A DNA stretch of 64,000 nt from Plectrocnemia conspersa (GCA_009617715.1 VTFK01000164.1:186001-250000), one strand, 5' to 3'; counted from the first letter of the stretch, positions 1-12,193 are shown. Program-made: numbers and translations. The notes: a model not told the origin generated them from the sequence alone.

Positions 1-3000
1 AAAAAACTTCATTAAAAGATATCATACCATTTGCAAACGAGGTAATTTAAAAAAAGGCTTAACTCGATTTAAACTTTGAATTGAGATGCCATTTACGGTT
101 TGTCTGTTGGCGAAAAGTTCACCGTAATTATTCACTCTTAATTAATTAATCATTCAAGTTTGAATACAGCGGAAGCCTATTCTTATCCTTTAGATTAGAA
201 AGTCTCTTCGTATGGGTGTGTGCATTAATCAAAGATTGTCTGTACGAATTATCGTGATTAAGGTCTGACCTCAGCGACGAACCCGTATGAATTTGAGACA
301 GACAAAATCATGTGCTACCCTTAATACAATGGATTATTACAAAGGACATTTGGAGTAACTCAACCGAACATTGTCATATGTCTTGATAATGAAAAAATAA
401 TATTAATATTATAAAATTTAATTCATTATTTATCTATTATTGCTTAATAAATACAAATAAAATATAATTAGACCATAAAAATACTTAAATAGTTTAATTT
501 ATTTTTTAATGCACGTGTGTTTCTTTGTTCAATTGAAAAAACCCACTACTTATCCATTTGAAAAGTTTCGCCGTATATCAGTGAACGTCACAACTTCCAT
601 TTTCTATCTAAAACATACGCACGCTTGACTAACACCATCCTACTATAGGAGTTGTTATATTTTTATTTATTTTGTGCGAAATGGACCAAAATATTCATTT
701 TTATGTTCATATTATTTTTATATCGACGAGTCACTTGATATATCTAATGGTGTCTTGATGGGGTTTGTCAAATATATACATATATGATGTTTGGAATTTA
801 TCAAAAAATGCAACCATTATTGCAGCGCAAGCGCAAAATATGCGCGAATGTATGTGTGTAAAAATTGGAAGCCCTGGCAATCACTGCCGTACAAATACGG
901 TGGTCGATCTTTCACTGTCTTGAAGTATCATAGATATTTATATATTTGCATATATAACTAAAAAAATAATGACTTTAAAACAATTTAATTATATAATATT
1001 TCTTAATTCAAATAAATGCAAATAATTTTTATGAAAAATAATAACTTTAAATTAAAAAAGTAAGAATTTTTGAAAAAAAATATTGAAACCTTTGTATCAA
1101 TTTAAAAATCATAAAAGCCAAATAATATGCAATGAGTATCTTAAGTAAATTTCTTAGCACTTTTTGGTAAAAATCTAATAATAGAAAAGTGTTAAAATAT
1201 AATATTAAAATATACTATTACAATTAATTTATTTAACAAACTATAAAAATTGTTAGATTTTTTATAAAAAGCACTTTATTATATAAATTCAAATAATATG
1301 TAATTGAATTTAATTTTAGAAAATATATTATAAAAAAAACTGAAACAAAAACGCATCATCCAATTTCAGAAGCGAGGACGTTTCAGTACGATTTTTTAAA
1401 GAAAACTAAAATTTAAATCACTCTTTTCCAAGAACACATTGTTTTCAAAAGCACAACAAAATAATAATTAACCACATAATCTAAAATCTTTAACCTTCTG
1501 ACATAGGGCAGTGACTAAATTAATGCCTTTGTGGTACATAACATTTTAAATCAGTATTATTTATCACTAATATTATTTTGATTTTAATATAAATCAATAA
1601 ATAACGATTTAACTTAAACAGGAAATTGACAAAAATGTATTAAAGCGGATGTTGTGAGAATAAGTTTACGTGAGGCGGAAAAAATACCGAACCGTCGTTT
1701 AAGGGTCGTTAAAGGTACACATAAAATGTTATAAAACGACTAGGAGTCAATGACTCACTGGATTTAGCTCACAAAGCTTTTTAGGCATTTCTTACTTGAA
1801 CTTTGAACATAAGTCCGTACTAAATTTAGCCAATATAAGACTAGCAAAGATCGTTTTCAGTTTGCCGCATTTAAATACGGTCGCATCCTCTAGTCCACAT
1901 CTAAAGGATCAAGTTTCGATCTATTTTTTTTATTTTTTGACCAATGCAAATGATTTGGGGTGGAACGATAATTTTGTTGTTGTCTAATACATATATTATC
2001 AGATTCGTTAGCCTATTAAATGTCATCAATAATGCGCTCCAGAATAATTCTGATTAATTGATTTATTTTTTGTGTTATGGTTGCCAGTTTTTAGTGTCAG
2101 GGTTAACACTTAATGAAACACAAGGGCAAAGTCTTTAAAGCAAAATAGTTGTTCAAATATGTCTGATTCAGTTTTAGTACCGCATTATAAATACGGTGGC
2201 GAGGGACCACTATGCCCACACTACGTACGTTGGTAGGATCAGAATAAGTTGCGCGTATGCCATGCAGATGTGCGTATCTTTTAATATATTTTGATGTATA
2301 AATCGCTACAAAATAATAATTTATTTTATATGAATTCTTTAGTAATTGCCTAATAAAAAGTGTCATTTGTAAACAAAGACACTTAAGATAAATTTTATTA
2401 TAAAAGACCAAGACACATTGACTAAAATAGACTTTCAAAAGCAATAAAAATTAATTATTGTAACCAAAATTTCTCAACTGATATTTTAATTATTTAGGCA
2501 ATGCAAATTGTTCAGTTTAATAAATAGTTACTGTTATTCGTTATTTTTTGTAGTCATTGGAAAATGACCACAATGGTTTTGTTCATTAGGGATCACGCAG
2601 GAGATCATGATGTATAGGAATAAGCGGACATAAGAGAGGCGGAGTTTGACAAAACCACTTAATCGGTCTTAATTGAGCTTTTCTATGCATCGTAGCTTTT
2701 GTAAACGAACATATAAAAAATACTATAAAAAACCGAGAAAAAATGACAGAAAACGAGTGCAAATTTTAACAGTTTTAAATTTTTAAATCTTCAAATAAAC
2801 CGATGGTTTAAGAATTGTAAATTAAAGACATAACTAAACAATATTTTTTTCTGACACATAGAGAAATAATAAGTTGCATTGTTTTACTTTTTTTTAAATA
2901 ATGTTTTAAAATAAAATCGATTCGATTTAAAAAAAAATGCAAAATATAGTAAAAAGTTTGCAATTTTAATTCCACATTATAAATACAGTTTTTTGCCAAA

Positions 3001-3265
3001 TATTTAAAGCATTTGCTTAACAAGTCGCTACAAAAATTATGCTAATTTGTTAAAAAAAATATTGTAATTGATATTGTTGTAATAAGCATTTTTTTAAAAC
3101 GTATCGTTTTTTACGTCAATTTTATTATGCCGCAAAAATTGGATAGATATATGTATACAAAAAAATGTGAAATTAGTTATTTTTTCATTTTTATATTATT
3201 TCAATTCAAAGACATTTTTCTATATAACTTTTTAATCTGAGTTACAATATTTTAATTTAATAACT
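1..3265. other. AT-rich intergenic DNA, no gene seen
   Basis: Stops are dense in all frames and I see no splice-bounded coding exon. The stretch carries four copies of a palindromic motif (listed separately) and a loose pair of similar tracts around 570-625 and 3545-3590 (shared core CGTCACAACTT..TCTATCTAAAA) that may be worn repeat copies. The open frames at 1796 (+), 2103 (-) and 2808 (-) are low-complexity and have no plausible start or splice context. Confidence 0.6.
887..2988. repeat. four scattered copies of a CCG..AAATACGG palindrome
   Basis: The motif occurs at 887-900 (CCGTACAAATACGG), 1865-1880 (CCGCATTTAAATACGG), 2179-2197 (ACCGCATTATAAATACGGT) and, mutated, 2972-2988 (CCACATTATAAATACAG). 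The outer CCGTA/TACGG arms are complementary, so each copy can fold. The third and fourth copies share the central ATTATAAAT. A related ATAAATACGG half appears at about 26405. It could be the core of a decayed repeat or a protein-binding site; I cannot decide. Confidence 0.5.
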
Positions 3266-3322
3266 ATGTTTTATAAATTATTTATGAATTAAATTTTAAT
3301 TCATAAATAATTTATAAAACAT
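3266..3322. repeat. perfect 57-nt palindrome (28-bp arms, 1-nt centre)
   Basis: The left arm at 3266-3293 is the exact reverse complement of 3295-3322, with a single T at the centre. The arms are entirely A/T apart from one G/C pair near each arm end (ATG../..CAT) and one inside (ATGAATT/AATTCAT). Such a symmetric AT-rich sequence can extrude as a cruciform. No flanking repeat identifies it as a transposon end. Confidence 0.85.
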
Positions 3323-5330
3323 AAATTTTAATTACTCTTATTTTTTTCGTTATAGAAATATATATTTGTTTATACATTATTGAAACCAGTATCAGTTTTA
3401 TTAACTTTAACTATATAACATATAAATCAAGTTTAGACATTTCTATTTTACTGTCAGATCTTTAAAAATAAATATATATTAAAGGTCTCAAGTACAACCC
3501 CTAAAGAATATCTGCGTAATACAAACTGGTGTGTATTAATTTCCGTTTACCGTCACAACTTTGCTTCTATCTAAAATATACAATTTTAATCATTTGTAAA
3601 TAATATTTTTGGCCCTATAAAAATGTGTTAGTACACACAGAGATAGACTGCCTTTAAAAAATATAATGAACTTATTTTCAGAACTCGTTACGTCATAGTA
3701 AATATATAATTTAATTTATGTATACATATATTACTTAAAAATATTAAATTAACAATATTACACGCTTTATATTGTATTTAATCAATATAGCGAGTGTTCG
3801 CACAAAAGATGTAAATTTTCAACGGCTGATTGATTCATTGTTGTGGCTAAACGCCTTTTCTATTGCTCGACTTTATTGTTAATCCATTTTCTTCGCTTTA
3901 ATAAAGTTTCGCGAACGAGATTGAAACGTTATAATTGCATTAGACGACACAAAAACGTTTCTGGGACGTATTGGTGAATGGGGCATTTTTAATTTCCAGA
4001 GTCGGTATTATTAAAAAATAAATCAAGAGAACACTCGAATGCTTCTCATAAAAAAATTATTAAATTACATTATGTTTGCGTTTAATTTTAATCAAGCGGT
4101 TTTATCTACAAAGAGCTTACTAAAGTATATTTATAAAACTGTATCCGCAAATTCAATAAAACATATCAAAACATAAAGTGTTGAATCACGTAATAAGTTT
4201 ACGTTTTCAGCTCTAAACTAACATTGTTAGCACTATTTTTAATTAAATTTTATAGATACCTGGAAGAAAATAAATTACAAAAAACGAACCATAGAGAACC
4301 TTGCTTTGAATTCTGCTACCTTATACAAAACTTTTCTATTTAATTATTATTATTATTATTACGCTTAAATTTATTATTCTTTATATATAGATTTTAAATA
4401 AGTTAATAATGGTATTTTATTTTAGAATACTGAAACGATATTAATTTAAAGATTTTATATTTTTATAAAATTGAACATGTAATATGTTATAATTTGTGAC
4501 ATAATACTCGCATGTTATCTTCACACGAACAAGCCATTATACCCCGAACATAAATAAACACCACAATACGCCTATCTTTGCACGCAGCCTGTAAATGAAA
4601 GATTTGAATGTCTGCGAACGTGAAGAAGGTACAAAAAAGAATTTCAAAGGCGAAATTCATTAAAATTTGTCATGGAGAGAGACTTAGAGCGAAAACTACT
4701 CCCGCCCGAAGTGTATTGGCAAAAACCCTTATCAGATTTTGACATAGGTCTGGGGCGAAAATATTTCCATTGAGAACCCTCGCCAGGAAAAAATCAACCC
4801 TTTAAATCACCTGAAATATCGAACAGATTAGCCGAACGCAAATAAATCATGGCATCGGTATTAATTATAATAAATTTAAATCTGAGCTCATAGGTTCTAG
4901 ACTGTCTCTGAAGATAGGCCGTAAAAACAACGCAAAAATGCCCCTAGGGATTCGACGACTGGGTTAAGTACTAAGGGTCGCAATATTTTTTTTCTATAGT
5001 CGTATATTAAAAAGAGCAACTGCAAGTTCGTAAAGTTTTCGTGTTCATTGAATTAATATAATAATATATATTAATTTAAGATAGCCTTGGATATATTTTT
5101 AATAAAATATTTTCTTTTAAAATAGATTGAATGTTAACTATTTTATTTATTTATCTGTAAAATACACTGTTTATTACTTTTAAAACACACATATTTAATA
5201 TATTATGAAGTTATAATACGCTTATCGTCGGTTTTTTTTAATACAAATATGCAGATAATTCATTATGAAAAATAACTGATTTATTTTTTTTAAAGAATGT
5301 TTGTTCTTATTTCATTACATAATTTATTGC
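3323..5330. other. AT-rich intergenic DNA with one GC-richer island
   Basis: No gene is recognised. About 4590-4860 is clearly GC-richer than its surroundings (tracts such as CTACTCCCGCCCGAAG and GAACCCTCGCCAGG) and is unlike the neighbouring AT-rich DNA, but it has no long open frame. It is one of a series of such islands in the window and could be conserved regulatory sequence. A short (TTA)n tract lies near 4344-4360. Confidence 0.45.
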
Positions 5331-5341
5331 GCAAAAAAATA

Positions 5342-5990
5342 TAAATATTTTTCGTTGATGCGTCTGTAGATTGCATGCGAAGAGGGAAGCGGCAGCTTTA
5401 TTTATCTTCGATGACTTTTGATGAGTTTTGTCGGCCTCCTTTTGATTAAGGTCCAGACTAGAAAGCTTTCAAATATCTGTAGATCTTTAAGATTTTCTCT
5501 TTTGTTGGACCGCATTATTTCGTCTAAACTTGTATCTTTCACTAAAATGGTCTCAAAGACGATGCTCCCAATTAAATTTAAATAAATAAATATAATGCCT
5601 TGAACAACGAAATAGAAGTTCAAGTGTTACTATCTGACAAAGTTTTAATGGAGTTCCTTGACAAAGCGTCTGAAGAAAAGTCCATAAGCAAATTTAGGCA
5701 AAATCATTCTTGGTCTCATGTGTTACATTATTTATATCCATAGCTCCCTCGATTTTTTTGTATTTCTCTTCTTAGTGAAACGATAATTTATAAAAAGGTG
5801 GTGAATACTATATAAATAAATTACTATTTATTTATTAAATTTATTACATCAGTTTTGAGTGCAATTCTGAACGCATATGTTTTTTTTTTAGTGAACCTTG
5901 TGAAATTTTAACCTTTTTTTATTTATGACGGGTACTTTGAGATTAAAGCTAGTAAAAGTTTTCCCACAGTGGTGTTCAATTTTTTACGAT
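5342..5990 (+). repeat. dispersed repeat, probable family A copy (degenerate)
   Basis: TGCGAAGAGGGAAGCGGC near 5377 matches TGCGAAGAGAGAAGCGGC near 15918. About 570 bp further on, GTTTTCCCACAGTGGTGTTC near 5958 matches the family A hallmark TTCTCACGGTGGTGTCC at 16213. The order and strand of the two blocks agree between the two places, so this is a worn copy of the same element. The minus-strand open frame at 5402-5623 is not convincing as a gene. Confidence 0.5.
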
Positions 5991-6225
5991 TTAATAGCAT
6001 GAGTTCATTTTTACTATTGTAAATAAAAATAATAATTTAATGAACGAATGTGAAACTCTCTAAAAACTATTTAAAGGTTTAAGCAATAAAAATAAAATAA
6101 TCCGGTCAGAATATGTTAAAATAAAAATAAATTTCAATTTATAAATTTCATTTATATATTATTTTATTATCTATTATAAACCGTTTAAGGGTTTAAAAAG
6201 AGATTTCTCTTAATTTTATTGTTTT

Positions 6226-6620
6226 CAACGTAGTAACGATTTTGTATTATTTTTATAACCATAATTTTGAAACTAGATGACGGATCAAGTTGGCTAACGA
6301 ACTAAGCAAAAATATTTTTAAGATCTTAATATTTTTATTTATAATATATTTAGAATAAATCCAATAATAATATCATAAAAATTACGGCAGTTATAGTGTG
6401 CTCAAAATTCCAAAATAATAATATAAAAAAACAGTTTTTATATTTTAGTAAAGTAACGATTTTTTTATTATTTGTATACTTGTTACTTTGAAACAAGATG
6501 GCGGACCAGGCTGTTCCGATCCGATATTTTAAAACATCGTGATTTCCTTTAAATTACTGCAATTATTGCGTTCTCAAAAAGACACATCAATGACCAAAAA
6601 ATGTCAAAAAAAAACATTGA
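6226..6620 (+). repeat. family C tandem repeat, two divergent units
   Basis: Two units of roughly 220-240 bp each carry GTAACGATTTT.., then TTTGAAACTAGATGACGGATC (about 6269) or TTTGAAACAAGATGGCGGACC (about 6490), then a shared tail ending in 'GCAGTTATAGTGTGCTCAAAA' or a similar string. The same module recurs at 17830-17980 and 18505-18800. It codes for nothing visible. Tandem duplication of one module at separate loci suggests a satellite-bearing transposon. Confidence 0.6.
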
Positions 6621-8828
6621 CTTTTATTTAATTCGCATCAAACGTGATTCTGAGGACTCCTTCTCCGCCAGATACCATATAGATAAAATATTTAATCTAA
6701 TAACCCAACAGTTGATCACATTTTTCATTGACTTGCTAGACTATTATTATGGGCAATTTTTAATTACACGCACTCTTTACATATCACAAATACATGTATC
6801 TTGTCAAGTAAAATAGCATATAACCCATTGAAAAATCAACGTAACGTTGACCCAACTTTATGTACTTAAAAACAAAAAAAAATAAGAAAAGTTCAGAAAC
6901 TATTTGAACAGACTAAGTATATATCAGTAATGCTTAATGCGGTTACTACCGCATATATCACGTTTTATGGCGGATTTGTCATTTAAAAAATATACTTTAT
7001 TTGCCATAGCGAAGGAAGATGTTTCAGTTCGTTACTCTACAGCAAAATTAACACAAATCTACCCAATTCAGCTATAGAATATATGCTTTTTACATAAACA
7101 TGTCAAAAGTGGTGAACCTTATAGATGAAGAAGCTGGATCATAGGATTAAATCGTCAGATTGATCATCTGTAAATCTCTTTACGAAAATGTGCGATTAAG
7201 TGCTAAATAATATCAGGATATATATTTTATATAAAATAGTATTTATATATTTATAAAGCTATTTAAAATAATATTCTGATGTATTAATTCATATAAATTA
7301 TTTTAAATAATAATCCGCAAAATCTTGATGGGTTTATCTATCCACAAAATATTTTAAGATGATAATCACATAATAAATATGAATATTTTTATTTTATATA
7401 AAAGAATCAGTATGAACATTGCTAGATGCTGAGCATAAAATAAAACTGTTTCTAAATTATAAAATCCATAAATTAAGATTCCTTTCGACTATAAAATATC
7501 TCTTTTAGCTCAGTTAGATATAGTTGGAAAACCTTATTACTGATAGAAAGCCTTTTTCGTAATATATTTGCCCTATATATTGAAAAATTCTCAGAAAAAA
7601 ATACCCATGAGGATCACAAATTTTCAGAAGATATCATTCACTCTTGAAACTCTAAATTGACATATGCTATCCATACAAAAAATACATATAATACATTTCG
7701 ATCCATCTTACTATAAATTAATTTAATTATAAAAAAAATACAAATATGTAAAATCTTGAAATATTAATTAAATTTAAAAAAAATCTTGATGAAATTTGTA
7801 CAAAAATAATGAATAAAACAAAAAGTTTTTCATAAAAAAAATCAATAATAATTGATTTTTAGCTTTGGAAAATTTTTTAGACATTGTAGGAATAATTGCC
7901 AAAATCTAAAGTCACATTTACATTACACAGTTCGAGTAGAAATTATGAAGCAATTTAGTATTGACACAGAAGTAGAATATGAGCAATTATTAGGGATATA
8001 TATATTTATAAAACAATATGGCTAGCTTTACTACCGCAGTTGAAAAAGTGTTACAAATATTTAATCCTTTAAATTTTCATGCAATTAATAAGTGCGCAAT
8101 AGTTTCAAAAAAAAAATTTTTTAATGAACAGGCCAAACTTGAACTTTAAATTCTTTGAATACAAGAATCAGTATTTTATAATTCTATAAAAATAATTGTA
8201 TGATAGAAAAGAACAATTGTAGAAATTTCAGATAAAAATATTGATCTTATTTTTAAATTTAAATCAAAAATCGATTCTATATTTTTACCACAAATTTTAA
8301 GCACTATTTTAATAAATTTAATTTAAAACGGAAATATGGAAATATGAGATAAACATTTTAGAAAATTACTCATTTTAAATGAAATATTTTTAAACGTCAA
8401 ATAGACTGTAAAACATAGAAGAAATAATTGTTTTAATGAACAAATATTTGACTGAAAACGAATATCTGGTACTGTAAAATAAATTATTCGACCAAATTTC
8501 GTATTCGAAAGGATACGTAAGCTTTGAAAAACTTCAACATTAAAACAAGAAAGAAACGCCAAATTTTTAATCATTTTAACAAATCTTACAAAATAAATTC
8601 TAAACCGGTTAAAACTCAAAGTGATCAACTGGTTTTAGAGTAATTTAAAAAAAAAATTAAAAATTTTTTTTTGCCTTGGATAACCATATTTTCATGATTG
8701 TTCTTTAATAAAATATAGAATAATCTATTTTTCTTCAACTTTTTAAAAATGCACAAAAACGATGAATAAATTTTTATGCCATACGACAGCGATTCGTTCC
8801 AAAAAAAACATTCCAAAGAGGGATCTCT
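6621..8828. other. very AT-rich DNA, no gene identified
   Basis: The open frames at 6601 (+), 8323 (-) and 8625 (-) lack splice or start context. A plus-strand stretch from 8015 to about 8145 can be read as a 43-codon frame with a start ATG, but it ends quickly and matches nothing I know. Some of this may be the remains of the transposase-like element whose recognisable part lies just to the right. Confidence 0.4.
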
Positions 8829-9050
8829 TTATTTATTTCTGCAATAATGTGACTGAATACATTGCAATGAACAAATTAACTTTACAACGCTGTCGCGCTT
8901 TTCTTTATAAACCGGAGTTTTCCTATCATGTTTTTCAGAAGCACGCATGCCACCTTGATCAAAGGTTTTAGCTATAGTGCTTACTCTTTTTTTAGTTATG
9001 TAATATATTTTAAAATGCTGTTTGACACACGAAAACTTTTTTACAATGAA
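8829..9050 (-). pseudogene. relic of an insect dispersed transposase-like protein ('ESHYCR' family)
   Basis: Read on the minus strand, the frame contains ITKKRVSTIAKTFDQGG, then a basic K-T-P-V-Y-K-E-K-R-D stretch, then an LQCIQSHYCRNK end followed at once by a stop. I recognise this from family knowledge as the N-terminal part of a widely dispersed insect protein, probably transposon-encoded, in which an 'xKRVxxxxxKF' helix and a Gly/Arg linker precede a conserved (E/Q)SHYCR. The catalytic part that should follow is not recognisable, and upstream residues match only after a frameshift. It is therefore a broken fragment, not a working gene. The name of the superfamily is uncertain. Confidence 0.55.
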
Positions 9051-9860
9051 GGTTTCTAACAAAGAATTTTCTTTGAAATTGCTTTCCTTGATATTTATTA
9101 TTCTTTGGACGTTTCATTTTAATCGATATATTTTAAAAGAAAAGCATTTTGTGTATTGTATGTCGTGTTAAAATAAAACATTTGATGTCCTTCGTTGTTA
9201 ATATTCGGTGTTGGTCCGTTCCTTACATTTCGGATATTCAGGCAAATCCTTTCGATTATATTTGAGTGAAAAACAAAGTTTTTTTTAATATTAAACAGTA
9301 TATGAGGTATCTATTTCTAAAATTTAAATTATTTATTACTATATGATGTGTTATGTTATCAACCATATCATAAAATCTTCTGATACAAAAAACCCTGGCA
9401 GACCTTGTAGAAACATTTTTTCAACAAAATAAAGCGACTAGGTATCAATGAAACTGCACGGGCTTGTAGGCCACAGGTCAGAGCTCTCTTTAAAATGCCT
9501 CTCTGCACATAAATATAATAAAGAGATTCCAGTCCAAGTGTCTTGGAATGCTAACTAACGCCCCAATTATACGCAATTAGGTCATACGTCAAGACTTTGA
9601 TGTCAGCTCCGTATGAGGGACTAAAAGATCACCCCAATTAGCTTGCAGTACGTCTTACTTAAAAAAAAATATGTCATAGAGCCTGTTTACTATCCACTTA
9701 AGATGGATTGTAAAAAATAGATAAGAATCGTAAAAAGATATTATTAAATTTCAAACATCGTATTTCGTTCATTAAAAAATATTTTATTAGATGTAAACTT
9801 AAATACTCGTGCTTTTTAATTTTTCTCATAGACTATTAATTTAATAATTTATATAATTAT
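9051..9860. other. intergenic DNA with a GC-richer island at 9420-9660
   Basis: The first part is AT-rich with nothing recognisable. About 9420-9660 is less AT-rich and contains CTGCACGGGCTTGTAGGCC and ACGCCCCAATTATACGCAA. It has no open frame and no RNA-gene boxes that I can see. It lies about 600 bp upstream of the gene at 10259, so a distal regulatory role is possible but unproven. Confidence 0.4.
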
Positions 9861-10045
9861 TAGGGATTGCAATACAAGTAGTATCAATACCGGTATTGAG
9901 CATCGGTAATACCGGCATTACAAAATAAAATACTGTTAGTATCGAATATATTATTTTAAATCCGTACATCTTATTTGTTAAAAGCGATACTTGTAGGTAT
10001 TCATTACTACAGATTTACCCGTTGTAACGCATTGGGCTACAACGA
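9861..10045 (+). mobile_element. solo left end of a hAT-like element
   Basis: The block opens with TAGGGATTGCAATAC and carries repeated CAATACCGGTATTGA / GGTAATACCGGCATTAC subterminal palindromes. The mirror-image end (TTTTACAATCCCTA preceded by ATACCGGTA) is found at 22608-22667. The flanking 8-mers of the two do not match, so they are ends of separate copies. A second dispersed tract, ACGCATTGGGCTAC at 10027-10040, has an inverted relative near 14975-15000. Confidence 0.55.
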
Positions 10046-10164
10046 CAGATTTAATTAAAATTATTATTTTATAATATATCAAGTATTAATATATTTATAA
10101 TATTCAGATTTATCAATTTCATTTAGCGTCAAATGTTTTTTTTTTAATTTGAACCATTCAGTAC

Positions 10165-10258
10165 GTGTTTATAATGCAAAGCTGTGACAATACTCCTTAT
10201 TCGTTTGTCGTTCTTCTCAGTCGTCTCTCCGATTCGATTGTACTTGAACGCGTGCGTA
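10165..10258 (+). promoter_or_regulatory. GC-richer leader / putative 5' UTR of the 10259 gene
   Basis: This tract lies directly upstream of the first coding ATG. It is pyrimidine-rich (CGTTCTTCTCAGTCGTCTCTCC), including a TCAGTC that fits the arthropod initiator consensus. No TATA box stands out. In the frame of the downstream coding exon, the leader is open back to about 10170 and would encode a hydrophobic stretch (VTILLIRLSFFSVV), but no in-frame ATG precedes it. I read it as untranslated, while noting that a start further upstream through an unseen exon would give the protein a signal anchor. Confidence 0.35.
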
Positions 10259-12145
10259 ATGTGGCAGAGCGAAAGAGAACAGGTATTATATTATGTGATT
10301 TTTTCCTTCGTCTTCACAAAAATAATACGAGCCGAAGAGTGGGCGTAGAATCGTCTCGTTTGCGTGTTTCGCTTTTTACATTATTTTCTCTTCGCGCGAA
10401 ATCAATTTGAGAGGCGGCGAAGTTTTTCCTTTTCGTGCCACGAATTGAATTCTTCGATGCGAAATCTCATAACGGCTTTTTAAAACATTTCCACTTCCAG
10501 CCTCGAAGTTTGTTCGAATGACGTTTAAAATTGATTATTGTTGTTTGTTATATGCTTTCTACGCTTCATATTTCAGACTCTGCAAGCAAACTCTGACGAT
10601 ATACTGGCAACGCTCAATAACAGCAGCAGCGATGGTAATTTTATATTATTTGATACTATACAAATTCAAAAAAAAAATTAAACTTTTTTTGAGATACATC
10701 AATATATTAATTTTAAATAAAATTTGAGTTAAAAATATTAAGGTCCTGAACTTGACCAAATAATAATTAAATAGATATCAAAACTTGATTCACTATTTTT
10801 AATTTTTATTAATAATTTTTTTATTTATTTTTAATTCATTTCTTGAATATAATTCATTTTACACTAAACTCGAACGTTTCATAAAACATACCTACAACTA
10901 GTTAGCAACATTTATTTATTTAAATCAAATAAACACCTATATTGTAAAGTATATACGGGACGTACAAGTGTCATAGCAGTAATCACCCGGATGCAGATCA
11001 TTAAACTTTGCAAACAGCTCGTCCCTTTGAATGTTTTTTTATGCGACATGTTTGTATCTAAATTATAGGTTCCAACTTTTATTGGATCAGAGCCCACTTT
11101 TTTATAGAGTGATTTGATAGCGCCCCTTAGGCAAACTTTACGATATATTAAAAAACAAATTAAATAAAAATATTTACAATATTAATGCAATGCATTAATA
11201 ATAATGTATATGTTTATAGTTTGGTGATATACACAAATATATACAAATACTATAATATTTATTAAATCATATTTCAATTTTTTTTATTACTTTCACTGTG
11301 AAAATGTTCAATTTATAATAATGAAACTCTATAAAATTACTTTTATAACTTTTTTAAATATATTATTAAAAATTTTGAAGTGAATATGTAAAAAATTTTT
11401 ATTACCTTATATAATTTAAATAATAGATTAAATAATTAAATAAGGTACTTTGTTTTTATCTCAAACTATTATATTTTTTAATAGTTATTTACAATCTGTA
11501 ATTTATAATTTATTTATATTAAATTTTTGGTGATATATTTTTAAATAGTATATTAAATAAACTTAACTATTACTTTTTTTTTAAGACTAATACATAATAC
11601 ATGAATAGACAATTTTTAAGACAGTTATAAAATTATATGTTCCTATTATTTTAGATGATTTTTGGCCTACGACAAGCACCGCCATTAAAAATACTAACCG
11701 AAGATCAAGTACTTTCTCAAGATTATTAAAAAATATTTCAGAAGAAAAAATATATGAGAATCCACCAGAACCTTCATCAGATTCACAAAAAACATATTCG
11801 ATACCACCGGAATCCATTAGATATATTTCTTACGAAGACACTAAATTATTCTCCACCACAGATGATGATATTTCGACTATTCCAGAATTGAACGTAGAAC
11901 CAGAAATAAACGATGTTTTGTTTGAAGCAATCGACGTGATAAAAGTAATCAGTTCTTTGAAGAATTCTGCAAATGAAAGAAATAAAAAAAAGCGTAGGAG
12001 AAGAAACATTTTGAAAAAAGTGACAATGTACAAATTTTGTCAAACACAAGACGATAAAGTATATAGATATTGTGAAAAATGTACACTTCACGATCGACTA
12101 AAACTTGGACATAGTTCAGTAAAATCCACTAATGTAACGATTTAA
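10259..12145 (+). CDS. three-exon gene, 190-residue protein of unknown family
   Basis: Coding exons are proposed at 10259-10282, 10577-10634 and 11655-12145. The boundaries are ACAG/GTATTA, TTTCAG/ACTC, GATG/GTAATT and TTTTAG/ATGA. The phases agree at both joins (0, then 1), and the third exon stays open for 163 codons in very AT-rich DNA. These are strong signs of real coding sequence. The product is Ser/Thr/Asp-rich in its first half (DDDFWP around residues 27-32, a TTDDD cluster at 95-99) and has potential N-glycosylation sequons at about 14, 15, 54 and 187. A possible amphipathic helix (about 112-130) is followed by a K-K-K-R-R-R-R run (138-144). It ends in a short segment with C156, C167, C170 and H173. 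The basic run could be a nuclear signal or a furin-type cleavage site; the Cys cluster could bind zinc or form disulfides. I see no membrane segment in the model. The weakest element is the 8-codon first exon, with its modest donor. I do not recognise the family. Confidence 0.6.
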
Positions 12146-12187
12146 CACATATTTAATATAACGTATTGAGTAATATAGGAAATACCT

Positions 12188-12193
12188 AATAAA
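12188..12193 (+). other. polyadenylation signal of the 10259 gene
   Basis: A canonical AATAAA sits 43 nt after the TAA stop at 12143-12145, an ordinary distance for a 3' UTR. A second candidate occurs near 12237. This supports 11655-12145 as a terminal exon. Confidence 0.5.

Noticed and set aside
8015..8145. Short plus-strand frame with a start codon (MASFTTAVEKVLQIFNPLNF)
   Set aside because: It ends after 43 codons in AT-rich DNA, lacks splice sites and matches nothing I know. Noted only because it is less repetitive than its neighbours.
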